From Roseofilum halophilum BLCC-M91 (GTDB lineage Bacteria; Cyanobacteriota; Cyanobacteriia; Cyanobacteriales; Desertifilaceae), in contig NZ_JAQPOK010000001.1 in the NCBI RefSeq assembly GCF_030068445.1, forward strand, positions 1 through 64,000: DNA of 64,000 nt, read 5' to 3'. The position numbers and the translations under genes are program-made. The notes below the pieces were generated by a model. It saw only the letters and a program-made list of their open reading frames with translations, made no database searches and had not been told where the DNA came from. Of the stretch, positions 43,377 through 52,169 are shown piece by piece. How positions within the stretch are numbered: position 1 is the first letter of the stretch; each line of letters begins with the position of its first letter.

Positions 43377-44627
43377 GTGTCTAGACCGATCGCTGTAGAC
43401 TTATTTGCCGGTGCAGGAGGGATGAGCCTAGGTTTTGAGCAAGCGGGATTTGATGTTTTAGCCTCTGTAGAAATTGACCCCATTCACTGCGGAGTGCATC
43501 ACTATAATTTCCCCCATTGGACGACTCTTTGCGCCGATATCTCCCAAATTACAGCAGCAGAAATTCGGAAAAAATCAGCCATTGGCAAGAAAACTATTGA
43601 TGTCGTTTTTGGTGGCCCTCCCTGTCAAGGGTTCTCCGTGATCGGCAAACGCGCTCTAGACGATCCCCGCAATCGCTTAGTTTATCATTTTATTCGCTTA
43701 GTCTCTGAACTAAAACCAAAATTTTTTGTGATTGAAAATGTTAAAGGAATGGCGATGGGGGAGCATCGTTTATTTATTGAAGAAATTATTGACAAGTTTG
43801 CTTACCATGGTTATCAAGTAGACCGTAATTACAAAATCCTCAACGCTCGTCATTATGGCGTACCTCAAAACCGAGAACGACTCTTTTTACTCGGATGTCA
43901 TCAAGATTTGCTCCTTCCCCAGTATCCCCAACCCTTAAGCCAGTTTACCTCAACTCAGATTAGTAACCCTGAACCCTACTTCGATCCCCATCCCACCGTT
44001 AAAGATGCCATTGAAGGACTCCCTAAAATTTATCGATATCCAGAACTCGAAATCCAAGATTGGGTAAAAGCTCCGTTTAGAAATCATAGTCACTATGGTA
44101 AGATTTTACATGGAATCTTGAAATTAGTTGATGATTATTCCTACCCTCGCCAATATGATAAAACCCTGTTAACTTCTAGTCTTAAAACTCGTCATACTCC
44201 TGAATCGATCCAGAGATTTAAGGCAACTCAACCGGGAAAAATGGAACCCATTAGTCGTTTTTTGAGACTTCATCCGCAGGGACTGTGTAATACGTTAAGA
44301 GCAGGGACACCTGGCGATCGCGGTGCGTACACTTCTCCCCGTCCCATCCATCCCTTTGAACCGAGATGTATTACCGTTCGGGAAGCAGCCAGGCTCCATT
44401 CTTACCCCGACTGGTTCCGGTTTCACCGCACCAAATGGCATGGGTTTCGACAAGTGGGGAATTCAGTACCGCCATTTTTAGCTAAAGCAGTCGCTGCGGA
44501 AATTGGTAAAGCTTTAGAGTATTCTCCCGTGCGTCCTCGGAAAATGATTCAACTCGATCGCACGGATTTATTAGTATGGGATAGTGCCACAGCCGCCCGA
44601 TATAGCGGTTTGCGTGGTAAGGTTTAG
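43377..44627 (+). CDS. Solitary C5-cytosine DNA methyltransferase
   Basis: 416 residues from GTG 43377. Standard m5C motifs: IAVDLFAGAGGMSLGF (I), FGGPPCQGFSVIG with C83 as nucleophile (IV), FVIENVKGM (VI), NARHYGVPQNRERLFL (VIII), and HGFRQVGNSVPPFLAKAVA (X). No endonuclease is adjacent. It reminds me of the solitary cyanobacterial enzyme that methylates the CGATCG core of HIP1 (Synechocystis slr0214/M.Ssp6803I). That fits the many HIP1 sites here but the target cannot be read from motifs. No separate ribosome-binding site is obvious. Confidence 0.92.
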   Translation: MSRPIAVDLFAGAGGMSLGFEQAGFDVLASVEIDPIHCGVHHYNFPHWTTLCADISQITAAEIRKKSAIGKKTIDVVFGGPPCQGFSVIGKRALDDPRNRLVYHFIRLVSELKPKFFVIENVKGMAMGEHRLFIEEIIDKFAYHGYQVDRNYKILNARHYGVPQNRERLFLLGCHQDLLLPQYPQPLSQFTSTQISNPEPYFDPHPTVKDAIEGLPKIYRYPELEIQDWVKAPFRNHSHYGKILHGILKLVDDYSYPRQYDKTLLTSSLKTRHTPESIQRFKATQPGKMEPISRFLRLHPQGLCNTLRAGTPGDRGAYTSPRPIHPFEPRCITVREAARLHSYPDWFRFHRTKWHGFRQVGNSVPPFLAKAVAAEIGKALEYSPVRPRKMIQLDRTDLLVWDSATAARYSGLRGKV

Positions 44628-44648
44628 TAATGTTGTAAGGGTTGAGTT

Positions 44649-44843
44649 ATGAAGTTGGAGTTTGAAGTGCCGTCGATGGTGTGTGAGGGCTGTGTGGATG
44701 CGGTGAAGAAGGCGATCGCCAAAGCAGATAGTAGCGCCCAAGTCAATATTGTCCTAGAAACTAAGGCGGTGACGGTGGAAACGGGATCGTCAGAGCAAGA
44801 GATCCATCAAGCAATTACGGCGGCTGGCCATACGGTAGCTTAA
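44649..44843 (+). CDS. Heavy-metal-associated (Atx1/CopZ-like) metallochaperone
   Basis: 64 residues, a single HMA domain: FEVPSMVCEGCVDAVKKAIAKADSSAQVNIVLETKAVTVET, with the metal-binding C-x-x-C as Cys-Glu-Gly-Cys. Such proteins carry copper(I) to P-type ATPases, in cyanobacteria those of plasma and thylakoid membranes. Spacing of 3 bases to the next gene means co-transcription. No metal ATPase is visible here. A good TTGAGTT-ATG context but weak ribosome-binding site. Confidence 0.9.
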   Translation: MKLEFEVPSMVCEGCVDAVKKAIAKADSSAQVNIVLETKAVTVETGSSEQEIHQAITAAGHTVA

Positions 44844-44846
44844 ATT

Positions 44847-45728
44847 ATGGCTTCAGTTAAATCTGGATGGTTTTCTCGGTTGGTGGGGCGATCGCCGAAT
44901 CTGTCGATGCGGTTAATGGCGATCGGCATTGCCATTACCCTATTCTTCCTCATTGTCGCCTTATTTGCCCCGGTTTTCCAGGCTTGGGGATGGCTGCAAG
45001 ATCCCAGGGAAGCGCTGATGAACCCGCCCCAAGCACCCCCATCTGCCCAATATTGGTTGGGTACAACCCGGTTGGGCTATGATGTGCTTTCTCGTACCCT
45101 GTTTGGGGCGCAAGTAGCCTGGAAAGTGGTGATTTTAGCCACGCTCCTGAGTATTCTGGTGGGCGTTCCCCTGGGCTTGGTGAGTGGCTATAAGGGCGGG
45201 AAATTCGATCGCGTCGTCTTATTTGCCATGGATACCCTTTATACGCTACCGGGCTTATTGCTGTCGATTACATTGGCATTTGTGGTGGGCAGAGGGATCT
45301 TCAACGCGGCGATCGCCATTAGTATCGCCTATGTGCCCCAATATTATCGGGTTGTTCGCAACCACACGATCAGCGTTAAAACAGAACTCTACGTGGAAGC
45401 CGCCCAAGCCATGGGAGCCTCCACTTGGCGTATTCTCACCCGCTATTTATTCCTGAATGTGATTCAAAGTGTACCCGTATTATTTACCCTCAATGGAGCC
45501 GATGCCATCATGACTCTAGGGGGTTTAGGGTTTCTCGGTTTAGGGTTACCGGAAGAAATCCCGGAATGGGGACACGATCTCAGATTAGCCCTAGAAGTCC
45601 TACCCACGGGGATTTGGTGGACTGCCCTTTTTCCTGGCATGGCGATGACATTGATGATTGTCGGATTATCCTTGGTGGGTGAAGGGTTGAATGAGTGGGT
45701 AAACCCGAAGTTACGCAATCAGACGTAA
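44847..45728 (+). CDS. ABC transporter permease, DppC-like (peptide/nickel family)
   Basis: 293 residues. Membrane protein with an N-terminal helix and a BPD_transp_1 core (about 90-285). Marks: YWLGTTRLGYDVLSRTLFGAQVAWKVVILATLLSILVGVPLGLVSGYKGG and the permease EAA-like loop YVEAAQAMGASTWRILTRYLFLNVIQSVPVL. It would form the second pore subunit of an oligopeptide-type importer. The other subunits are not in the window. It follows the HMA gene by 3 bases. Substrate is unknown. Confidence 0.9.
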   Translation: MASVKSGWFSRLVGRSPNLSMRLMAIGIAITLFFLIVALFAPVFQAWGWLQDPREALMNPPQAPPSAQYWLGTTRLGYDVLSRTLFGAQVAWKVVILATLLSILVGVPLGLVSGYKGGKFDRVVLFAMDTLYTLPGLLLSITLAFVVGRGIFNAAIAISIAYVPQYYRVVRNHTISVKTELYVEAAQAMGASTWRILTRYLFLNVIQSVPVLFTLNGADAIMTLGGLGFLGLGLPEEIPEWGHDLRLALEVLPTGIWWTALFPGMAMTLMIVGLSLVGEGLNEWVNPKLRNQT

Positions 45729-45747
45729 TCAAAGACTTGAATTATGC

Positions 45748-46536
45748 TTAAGCTCCCATTCCGGAATAATGCTTTAATCCTTTACGCCATAACCAACGAT
45801 TAGCAGCATAAAAAATTAGTCCCCATCCAATCAGCGTACAAAGGGCGCGACCCCAATTGACTGGTAAACCCACCAGAACTGATGCCGGAAAATTCACGAG
45901 GTAGGGAAAGGGAGTCCACCAAAGTATTTCTTGGATGACGGGGGGAAAGATCTGTAAAGGGGCAATAATTCCGGATAAAAAGACATATAATAAAGACCAG
46001 AGTTGCTCTAGGGCGCTGGCTCGTTCTGTCCAAAAGGCAAAAATAGCGAAGGTATATTGAATGCTAAAGCGGACAAAAAAGACGATTTGAGTAATAAGCA
46101 GAAACAGGGCGATCGCCTGCCAGCTCGGTATCCAAAAGGCTTGAGGATAGAGAACAAAAAATAAGACGACTAAGCCGATGCTAAAGGGAATTCTCGCGAG
46201 TCGTTCCGCAAGATGACGCGCGAGGTAATGGGAAACGGGATCGATAGGTTGCAATAATCGGGGTGAAAGTTTACCTTTGACGACTTCCTCTTCAAATTCC
46301 CAAATGACCCAGACAAGAGCTAATTGACGCACGAGAAAGACGCTTAAAAAATAGCGGCCAAATTCGAGAGAACTTAAACCAAAATCAGCATTATCGGCTG
46401 CTTCAATCCAAACGCCCATGAGAATAAAGGGTAAGCAATTCGAGATAGCCCATAAAAAGAGTTCTGCCCGATATTCAACCATATGGGCATAATAGGTATC
46501 GAGAAAGATTTGGGTTTTTTTCAGGAAAAATTTCAT
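45748..46536 (-). CDS. ABC-2 type permease
   Basis: 262 residues with about six membrane helices (for example AISNCLPFILMGVWIEAA, IPFSIGLVVLFFVLYPQAFWI, LWSLLYVFLSGIIAPLQIFPPVI). This is the ABC-2-like permease type coupled to NatA/DrrA-like ATPases in cyanobacteria. Its start overlaps the stop of the ATPase gene in ATGA, so both are made together. Exporter function is likely. Usually a second ABC-2 permease gene accompanies these; it is not visible here. Confidence 0.85.
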   Translation of the reverse strand: MKFFLKKTQIFLDTYYAHMVEYRAELFLWAISNCLPFILMGVWIEAADNADFGLSSLEFGRYFLSVFLVRQLALVWVIWEFEEEVVKGKLSPRLLQPIDPVSHYLARHLAERLARIPFSIGLVVLFFVLYPQAFWIPSWQAIALFLLITQIVFFVRFSIQYTFAIFAFWTERASALEQLWSLLYVFLSGIIAPLQIFPPVIQEILWWTPFPYLVNFPASVLVGLPVNWGRALCTLIGWGLIFYAANRWLWRKGLKHYSGMGA

Positions 46537-47522
46537 GTTGTGATTCCCGTGCGAAAGACTCGGCCAATAATTTCTTCAATGGGAGGGTCGGTAATTTTGA
46601 GATCGAGGATTTCTAAGTCAGCGAGAATACGAGCAATGGTGGTCGTTAAGGCTTCCCGTTGGACTAAAAAGCGGACTTGGTGACCGGCGATCGCCTCAAT
46701 TTCTCCATAGGGTTCTAATTCTGTGCTTGAATACTCTTGGGCTAAGTCTACTTGCACCTCTCGATAGGGCGCAAAGCGATCGAGCAGGGTTTGCAAGGAA
46801 CCATCATAAATCAATCCTCCTTTGTGGATTAAGAGGACGCGATCGCACAATGCAGTAATATCAGCCATATAGTGACTGGTTAACAAAATCGTCGCCCCAT
46901 AGCGCTGATTGTATTCGCGCAGGAACTCCCGCACATTTTCCTGAGCATTCACATCTAATCCCAACGTCGGCTCATCTAAAAATAGCACTTGCGGCCGGTG
47001 CAACAAAGCGGCTAAAAGTTCCGCCTTCATGCGCTCCCCTAGGGACAGCTTACGCACCGGTTGGGTTAATTTCTCCTGTAACAAGAGCATTTCTGTGAGT
47101 TCCCCTAACCGCTCCCGAAACTCTGAGGTTGACAACTCATAGACTGCCGCATTAATTCGCAAAGAATCCAGGGCCGGCAAATCCCACAACAACTGTTGTT
47201 TTTGCCCCATGACTAAGGTAATATTGCGTAAAAATTCGGTTTGCCGCTTAAAGGGCACATATCCCCCCACCTGCACCTGGCCGCCAGAGGGGTGGACTAA
47301 ACCGGTTAACATTTTTAAGGTTGTGGTTTTTCCTGCTCCATTTGCGCCTAAAAATCCCACCACTTCACCCGATTCAATCTCAAAAGAAATCTTTTTAACT
47401 GCTTCGACTTGGCGGTACTTCCGTTTCCAGAAGTGCCGTAATGTGCCCTGAAGTCCCGGTTCCTTAATGGCGACGGGATAGGTTTTACTCAGGTGATACA
47501 CGCCAATCAGAGGATGACCCAT
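46533..47522 (-). CDS. ABC transporter ATPase (NatA/DrrA-like)
   Basis: 329 residues from ATG 47522 (the frame is open 22 codons earlier). Marks: Walker A GFLGANGAGKTTTLKML, signature LSLGERMKAELLAALLHRP, Walker B QVLFLDEPTLGLD, and the switch histidine in LLTSHYM. An N-terminal ISVYHLSKTYP-like strand and a C-terminal extension (about 235-329) are typical of the DrrA-like exporters. The downstream permease is translationally coupled. The substrate is not known. Confidence 0.92.
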   Translation of the reverse strand: MGHPLIGVYHLSKTYPVAIKEPGLQGTLRHFWKRKYRQVEAVKKISFEIESGEVVGFLGANGAGKTTTLKMLTGLVHPSGGQVQVGGYVPFKRQTEFLRNITLVMGQKQQLLWDLPALDSLRINAAVYELSTSEFRERLGELTEMLLLQEKLTQPVRKLSLGERMKAELLAALLHRPQVLFLDEPTLGLDVNAQENVREFLREYNQRYGATILLTSHYMADITALCDRVLLIHKGGLIYDGSLQTLLDRFAPYREVQVDLAQEYSSTELEPYGEIEAIAGHQVRFLVQREALTTTIARILADLEILDLKITDPPIEEIIGRVFRTGITT

Positions 47523-47603
47523 CTCCCTTGCCTGGTAAAAGTGAACATTTCTTATGGTAGCTAAACTTGTTGCCCGATCGTTAATCAATCGGGGTTGTGC
47601 AAT

Positions 47604-48386
47604 CTACAATACTACGGGTAAGGGTTGCTTGTCTTTGAGAGGATAACCCTGTTGTTGAATCTCTTGTTGTAAGGCTCTGACTCGTTTTTGCGGTGCAGGA
47701 TGGCTGGCGAGAAAATCCCAATTGCGACTGGAATCTTGGCTCAAACGGCTGAAAAAGTCGATCGCGCCAGCGACATGACCATAGGTTTGATAGAGTAGGG
47801 TGAGACCAAATCGATCGGCTTGGGTTTCCTGGGATTGGGAATAGCGAGAGTTGCTAATGGCGACGAGTACAGTGCTGGCATCACTGAGCCAATCGAGATT
47901 ACCAAATAGGGTGGAAATGGCTAAACGGACGACTAAGGTGCGTCCTAATCGTCTTAAGTGATCTCGATGGGCAAAATGGCCTAATTCATGGCCGAGAATC
48001 ATCATCAGTTCGTTTTCGGATTCGACGTTTTCCAGGAGTCCTTGGAAGATCACGACGACATCTCCGGGAATGGCGATCGCATTCACCGTGGGTTGATTCA
48101 CATACAATACCCGATAGTCCCGATCGCCGTCGTCTAAATGGCTTTCTAAGCGATCGAGCAGTTGGTTCAGGGTTTCTTGCTCTACGGAGTCTTCCGCTTG
48201 CTGCTCATATACCGGCACAATGAGAGCGCCTAGCTTTTGCTCCACACTGACGGGAATGCGGGTAATGGCCAAATCGGCGATCGCCAATCCCCCCCAAATG
48301 GTGAGGGCGATCGCCAGCACAAACAAACCGGCGAGAATCAGTAACTGACGGTTGCTCGTGGGAGGATTGCGATCGCTCATCGTCAA
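47604..48386 (-). CDS. M48-family metallopeptidase
   Basis: 260 residues. N-terminal membrane helix (about 14-33), then zinc-protease motif HELGH within MMILGHELGHFAHRDHLRRLG and the downstream ligand in SQSQETQADRFGLTLLYQTYG. M48 proteases (HtpX/BepA/Oma1-like) handle misfolded membrane or envelope proteins. It lies 6 bases after the third AIM24 paralogue, so four genes form one operon from 50483 to 47604. That association of M48 and AIM24 genes is notable. Confidence 0.93.
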   Translation of the reverse strand: MTMSDRNPPTSNRQLLILAGLFVLAIALTIWGGLAIADLAITRIPVSVEQKLGALIVPVYEQQAEDSVEQETLNQLLDRLESHLDDGDRDYRVLYVNQPTVNAIAIPGDVVVIFQGLLENVESENELMMILGHELGHFAHRDHLRRLGRTLVVRLAISTLFGNLDWLSDASTVLVAISNSRYSQSQETQADRFGLTLLYQTYGHVAGAIDFFSRLSQDSSRNWDFLASHPAPQKRVRALQQEIQQQGYPLKDKQPLPVVL

Positions 48387-48392
48387 CTCTTC

Positions 48393-49091
48393 TTAATCAT
48401 TACTTTTAACAGGACGGAACGGATATAAAAAATTGAGTAAGGGATAAATTCCACGAGTTTGAATCCACAACCGCCCTTGGCCACTAAAGCGACAAACCAG
48501 ACCCTCTCCGCCTAAAATTCCCGTTTTCAAACTCTTAAAGCTTAATCCACCAATCATCTCTACATTATAGTTTAAAGTCTCTTCAAAAGCAACCACATAA
48601 CCCGTATCAACCACATAATCCCCTTCTACCGGTATTTCGATAATCGCTCCGTAGGAACTAAACCAAAAATCCCCCGTTCCACTAGCTCGTAATAGAAACA
48701 AAGACTCACCACTAAAAAATCCTTTTACACCTTGAAATTTCGTATCAATATCGACCGTATCACTGCAAGCTACAAACCCAGAAGATTGCACCATTAATCC
48801 CTTGCTACCATCAAGGGCATAATATTCAATATCCCCTGGCACTCCCGGAGAAACATATAACGATCCGCCTTGTTTTTCGGCAGTAAACTCGTTAATAAAC
48901 AGGGATTCACCGCCGAACATTCTACCCACACTCTTGAGCATACCGCCCTTCATTTTTGACTGCATGGTAATGCTCGTATCCATAGCAGCCATGGCGGACG
49001 CTTCCACTAATACCTTCTGTTGGGGCCGTAAATTTAGCACCAGGGAGGCATAAGCCGGGGAATGATCGATTTGATAAGTAAATTGTGACAT
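48393..49091 (-). CDS. AIM24/TIGR00266-family protein, paralogue 1
   Basis: 232 residues from ATG 49091, where MSQFTYQIDHSPAYASLVLNLRPQQKVLVEASAMAAMD fits the family start; the open frame extends 66 codons upstream through a repeat. Family marks: VEASAMAAMDTSITM, GGESLFINEF, VACSDTVDIDTKFQGVKGFFSGESLF, YVVDTGYVVAFEETLNY and GGEGLVCRFSGQGRLWIQTRG. The fold is a beta-helix-like barrel. Function is unknown in bacteria. It is one of three tandem paralogues and precedes the M48 gene. Confidence 0.9.
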   Translation of the reverse strand: MSQFTYQIDHSPAYASLVLNLRPQQKVLVEASAMAAMDTSITMQSKMKGGMLKSVGRMFGGESLFINEFTAEKQGGSLYVSPGVPGDIEYYALDGSKGLMVQSSGFVACSDTVDIDTKFQGVKGFFSGESLFLLRASGTGDFWFSSYGAIIEIPVEGDYVVDTGYVVAFEETLNYNVEMIGGLSFKSLKTGILGGEGLVCRFSGQGRLWIQTRGIYPLLNFLYPFRPVKSND

Positions 49092-49097
49092 GATCAT

Positions 49098-49121
49098 GGG
49101 TAATAGGTAATCGGTAATGGG
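49098..49121 (-). repeat. Heptameric tandem repeat between AIM24 paralogues
   Basis: GGGTAAT AGGTAAT CGGTAAT, three heptamers and a partial fourth, just upstream of the paralogue-1 start and downstream of the paralogue-2 stop. Same STRR class as elsewhere. Confidence 0.72.
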
Positions 49122-49131
49122 GAATTGGCAA

Positions 49132-49812
49132 TTATTGGCGCTCAGGGAGTTGAGAGCCAACGGTAAATCCAAAGCTACCTGGATTATGGGTTTGGCAGTA
49201 TACTTTGCCATTGCCTTTGAATCGACAAATAAAGCCTTCACCACCAAAGAATGCACCCAACCAACTGGAATTAGCCTTATCAATTTCAAAATTCAAACTG
49301 CGTTCAAAGGCAACAATATGCCCGGTATCGACGATATATTCACCATTAACCTCAATTTCATAAATACCACCAAATGAAGTGAGAATGACAGGGCCAAATC
49401 CTGACATTTTCAGCCAAAAAATTGATTCACCAGAAAAGAAAGATTTGAAGCCTTCAAAGCCCAAATCAAGAACCACATCAGAGGCACAAGCTAAATAGGA
49501 AGCTGCTTGTACCACTAATTCTTGCCCCGTCATCTCGTAAACCATGACATCTCCCATCAGTTGAGGAGCCAGGAAAATTTCCCCGTTGGGCGTGGGGCAG
49601 CGAAACACACTTAAAAAGAGAGATTCCCCCCCTAACATGCGTTTAAGTCCTCCCATAATGCCGCCCCCTTTTCCTTGACGGAGGGTGGTGCTGGAGTTGA
49701 TAAAGCCACTCATGGCAACCATTGCCCCAGCTTGTGCAACGACTTCTTCGCCACTGTTGAGGGTGACTTTGGCGATCGCACTATCGGGCTGTTTCAGCAG
49801 TTCAATATCCAT
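49132..49812 (-). CDS. AIM24/TIGR00266-family protein, paralogue 2
   Basis: 226 residues. Start MDIELLKQPDSAIAKVTLNSGEEVVAQAGAMVAMSG; later GGESLFLSVFRCPTPNGEIFLAP, VLDLGFEGFKSFFSGESIFWLKMSG, YIVDTGHIVAFERSLNFEID and GFICRFKGNGKVYCQTHN. It has the same beta-rich pattern as its two neighbours, but is only moderately similar to them, so the triplication is old. It lies 5 bases after paralogue 3 stops. It has no signal or membrane segment. Confidence 0.92.
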   Translation of the reverse strand: MDIELLKQPDSAIAKVTLNSGEEVVAQAGAMVAMSGFINSSTTLRQGKGGGIMGGLKRMLGGESLFLSVFRCPTPNGEIFLAPQLMGDVMVYEMTGQELVVQAASYLACASDVVLDLGFEGFKSFFSGESIFWLKMSGFGPVILTSFGGIYEIEVNGEYIVDTGHIVAFERSLNFEIDKANSSWLGAFFGGEGFICRFKGNGKVYCQTHNPGSFGFTVGSQLPERQ

Positions 49813-49817
49813 AATCT

Positions 49818-50483
49818 TTAATTGCGTACCTTGGGACGTAAAAAACCAACTAAACCACTAACACTTCTCGACTGTAGATAAATCACGCCTTTACCTTTCA
49901 GACGATTGACAAATCCTTCACCCGACGTAATCGAGCTAATCAGCCCCCCCGATAAACCAATACTCATTTTAATATTGGGACTATAGGCGACTAAATGGCT
50001 ATTATCAACGATAAATTCTCCAGATACACTCTGTTGGCTGATACCACCATAAGCTCCAAAAAATACTTTTCCTTTACCGCTTGCTTTGAGTTTAAATAAT
50101 CCTTCTCCAGCGAACCAACTCGCCAAACCTGCCCAGCGTACCCCTAATTTGACGTTGGCAGTGCTGGCAATATAAGCCCCCGGTTGTAAACACAGGGCAT
50201 TACCGCTTAAGTCAACACATTCAATATCGCCAATTAAGGATTGGGTGAAGACTACCGTTAAGGGTTTTTGGGTGTTATTTTGAAAGCGATTCACAAATAG
50301 GGATTCGCCTCCAAAAAACTTCTTCATTAAAGCCGAGAAAAAGCCCCCAGAAAACTCGGTTTTCATGGATAACCCCCCATCCATGCTCGTCATCGCTCCT
50401 GCTTCAGCGATGATTTGTTCTCCAGGGTTCAGGGTGACAAAAATAGCCGAAAATGCGGGTTTATAGCGAATTTCATAGGGCAC
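49818..50483 (-). CDS. AIM24/TIGR00266-family protein, paralogue 3 (operon lead)
   Basis: 221 residues. Start MPYEIRYKPAFSAIFVTLNPGEQIIAEAGAMTSMDGG; also GGESLFVNRFQNNTQKPLTV, LGVRWAGLASWFAGEGLFKLKASG and FIVDNSHLVAYSPNIKMSI. First gene of the AIM24 x3 - M48 operon. Its promoter should lie in the 120-base gap to the DUF3172 gene, where I see no clear boxes. Eukaryotic AIM24 is mitochondrial; a bacterial role is not known. Confidence 0.92.
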   Translation of the reverse strand: MPYEIRYKPAFSAIFVTLNPGEQIIAEAGAMTSMDGGLSMKTEFSGGFFSALMKKFFGGESLFVNRFQNNTQKPLTVVFTQSLIGDIECVDLSGNALCLQPGAYIASTANVKLGVRWAGLASWFAGEGLFKLKASGKGKVFFGAYGGISQQSVSGEFIVDNSHLVAYSPNIKMSIGLSGGLISSITSGEGFVNRLKGKGVIYLQSRSVSGLVGFLRPKVRN

Positions 50484-50605
50484 AATGTTTAACCCCCTGT
50501 GGGATATCTTGAGTTACCGACAGGGGTAGCATGGTTTTCTGGGTTGCATGGGATTTTTTAGCTTTGTTTTAAGCTTCCGTTGCTCGCCGTAATTATAAAG
50601 AGTCC

Positions 50606-51142
50606 TTAAAAGCGATCGCTCTCTGGGGCAGTCCCTCCAGGATTAAACCCTGGCTGAGTCAGGAAGAAATTTTCCGCACTATCATTTTGATACACACAGT
50701 TCACCTTGGGATTCCCGTCAATGCTGCCCGTGTAACCAAAGGTATTCATACGATTCTTGCAATCATTAAACTTATCACGGGGCAGAAGATTGCGCTGTTC
50801 TAAAATCACCCAGTTATTGCGCCTCAGTACACATCCCGGTTGCATCGCGGGTTGAGACACATAGACACTAAACGGGTTTAAGGTAACATAGAGCCGAGTA
50901 TCCATCACCATCGCACTCGCTCCATATTTGACACACAATTCTGGATCGGGAGCGCTGCGATCGATAAAATCACGGGAAGCCACATTTTCTGGCGATAGGG
51001 TAGTGGTGGAGCTAAACGCGATCCCAATCCCGATCCCCAAAACAAAGATCCCCCCCATCAGAGCCACCAACGTATAGTTAAAGGGAGAAGATTTCGGGCC
51101 AAAATTACCGGTTGATTTGCGTCTTGAGCTGGTTCGAGTCAT
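50606..51142 (-). CDS. DUF3172 family membrane-anchored protein
   Basis: 178 residues: basic N-terminus, one membrane helix (about 24-43: YTLVALMGGIFVLGIGIGIAFS), then an extracytoplasmic domain with ELCVKYGASAMVMDTRLYVTLNPFSVYVSQPAMQPGCVLRRNNWVILEQ, several cysteines, and NCVYQNDSAENFFL. This matches the cyanobacterial DUF3172 family. The cysteines suggest disulfides in the periplasm or lumen. Function is unknown. It is transcribed alone, divergent from psbZ. Confidence 0.88.
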   Translation of the reverse strand: MTRTSSRRKSTGNFGPKSSPFNYTLVALMGGIFVLGIGIGIAFSSTTTLSPENVASRDFIDRSAPDPELCVKYGASAMVMDTRLYVTLNPFSVYVSQPAMQPGCVLRRNNWVILEQRNLLPRDKFNDCKNRMNTFGYTGSIDGNPKVNCVYQNDSAENFFLTQPGFNPGGTAPESDRF

Positions 51143-51262
51143 AGATTTTAGGTTAGCACAGAGGAACGGGAGAAGTGAGATTGATCCCCTCTCCAGTCTA
51201 GTATGACGAGTTTGGCAATCGATTGCCTACCGATGCGATCGCCAGAGCCTCCAAGACTCTTT

Positions 51263-51281
51263 TGCTTCGTGCCACGAAGCA
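51263..51281. repeat. Perfect palindrome upstream of psbZ
   Basis: TGCTTCGTG-C-CACGAAGCA: 9-bp perfect arms around one base. It lies about 65 bases before psbZ, probably in its leader or promoter. Related CGCTTCGCGC-like units occur at 51661-51671, 57757-57764 and 22726-22738. Confidence 0.65.
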
Positions 51282-51346
51282 CTATAGTAAAACAAAGGCC
51301 ATACCTGGCTAAACCCATTTGCTTGCTCGTGTTAGGAGAACACATC

Positions 51347-51535
51347 ATGTCAATTCTATTTCAATTATCCCTATTTGCCTTAGTTCTTTTATCCTTCGTT
51401 TTAGTGGTGGCTGTTCCCGTCGCCTATGCTCTGCCCCAAAACTGGGAACAATCTAAACCCTTGTTGTATGTTGGCTCTGGCTTCTGGGCGATTCTGGTGA
51501 TCGTGGTTGGCATCTTGAATTTTTTTGTGGTCTAA
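51347..51535 (+). CDS. psbZ: Photosystem II protein PsbZ (Ycf9)
   Basis: 62 residues: two membrane helices (about 3-25 and 38-60) joined by a short loop with [20 protein letters not shown], the PsbZ signature. PsbZ sits at the edge of the photosystem II core and helps contact with antenna. GTTAGGAGAACACATC-ATG gives a clear ribosome-binding site. ribH follows on the same strand, an arrangement common in cyanobacteria; a reading frame open upstream is not used. Confidence 0.96.
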   Translation: MSILFQLSLFALVLLSFVLVVAVPVAYALPQNWEQSKPLLYVGSGFWAILVIVVGILNFFVV

Positions 51536-51677
51536 GGTTCTGAGTCTGGGGCAATCTTTGGCTACCTTTAAGACCAATGATTGTCCCCCCACCGTAGAGG
51601 ACAAGCCTTAGAAATGGGGACTTTTAAGGGAAAAAAATTTTCCCTTGTGCCGATTTACCGCGCGAAGCGCTATAACT

Positions 51678-52169
51678 ATGACAGTTTTTGAGGGAACATT
51701 TACCCAGACCGAGGGACTGCGGTTTGCCATTATCATTGGTCGGTTTAACGACCTGGTAACGGGAAAACTGCTCGCTGGGTGTCAAGATTGCTTAAAAAGA
51801 CATGGGGTAGACATCGACCCCAATGGGACTCAAGTCGATTATATCTGGGTTCCGGGGAGTTTTGAGATCCCCCTAATGGCTCGACAAATGGCGATCGCTA
51901 ATCAATATGATGCCATCATTTGTTTAGGAGCCGTGATCCGAGGCGATACCCCCCACTTTGACTATGTATCGGCTGAAGTCGCCAAAGGCATTGCTGCGGC
52001 TGGATTTCAAACCGGAGTCCCGGTCATCTTTGGTATCCTCACTACCGATACCCTACAACAAGCCTTAGAACGGGCCGGAATTAAAAGTAACCTAGGTTGG
52101 AATTATGCCATGAATGCCCTAGAAATGGCGACTCTCATGCGTCAAATCCCCTCCTCTCAACCCTCCTAG
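51678..52169 (+). CDS. ribH: 6,7-dimethyl-8-ribityllumazine synthase
   Basis: 163 residues from ATG 51678 ([24 protein letters not shown]); the open frame begins 11 codons earlier through a palindromic repeat. It condenses the pyrimidine and butanone-phosphate precursors of riboflavin. Marks: [43 protein letters not shown] (catalytic histidine in PHFDYV) and [20 protein letters not shown]. Full length. No FMN riboswitch is visible upstream. Confidence 0.96.
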   Translation: MTVFEGTFTQTEGLRFAIIIGRFNDLVTGKLLAGCQDCLKRHGVDIDPNGTQVDYIWVPGSFEIPLMARQMAIANQYDAIICLGAVIRGDTPHFDYVSAEVAKGIAAAGFQTGVPVIFGILTTDTLQQALERAGIKSNLGWNYAMNALEMATLMRQIPSSQPS

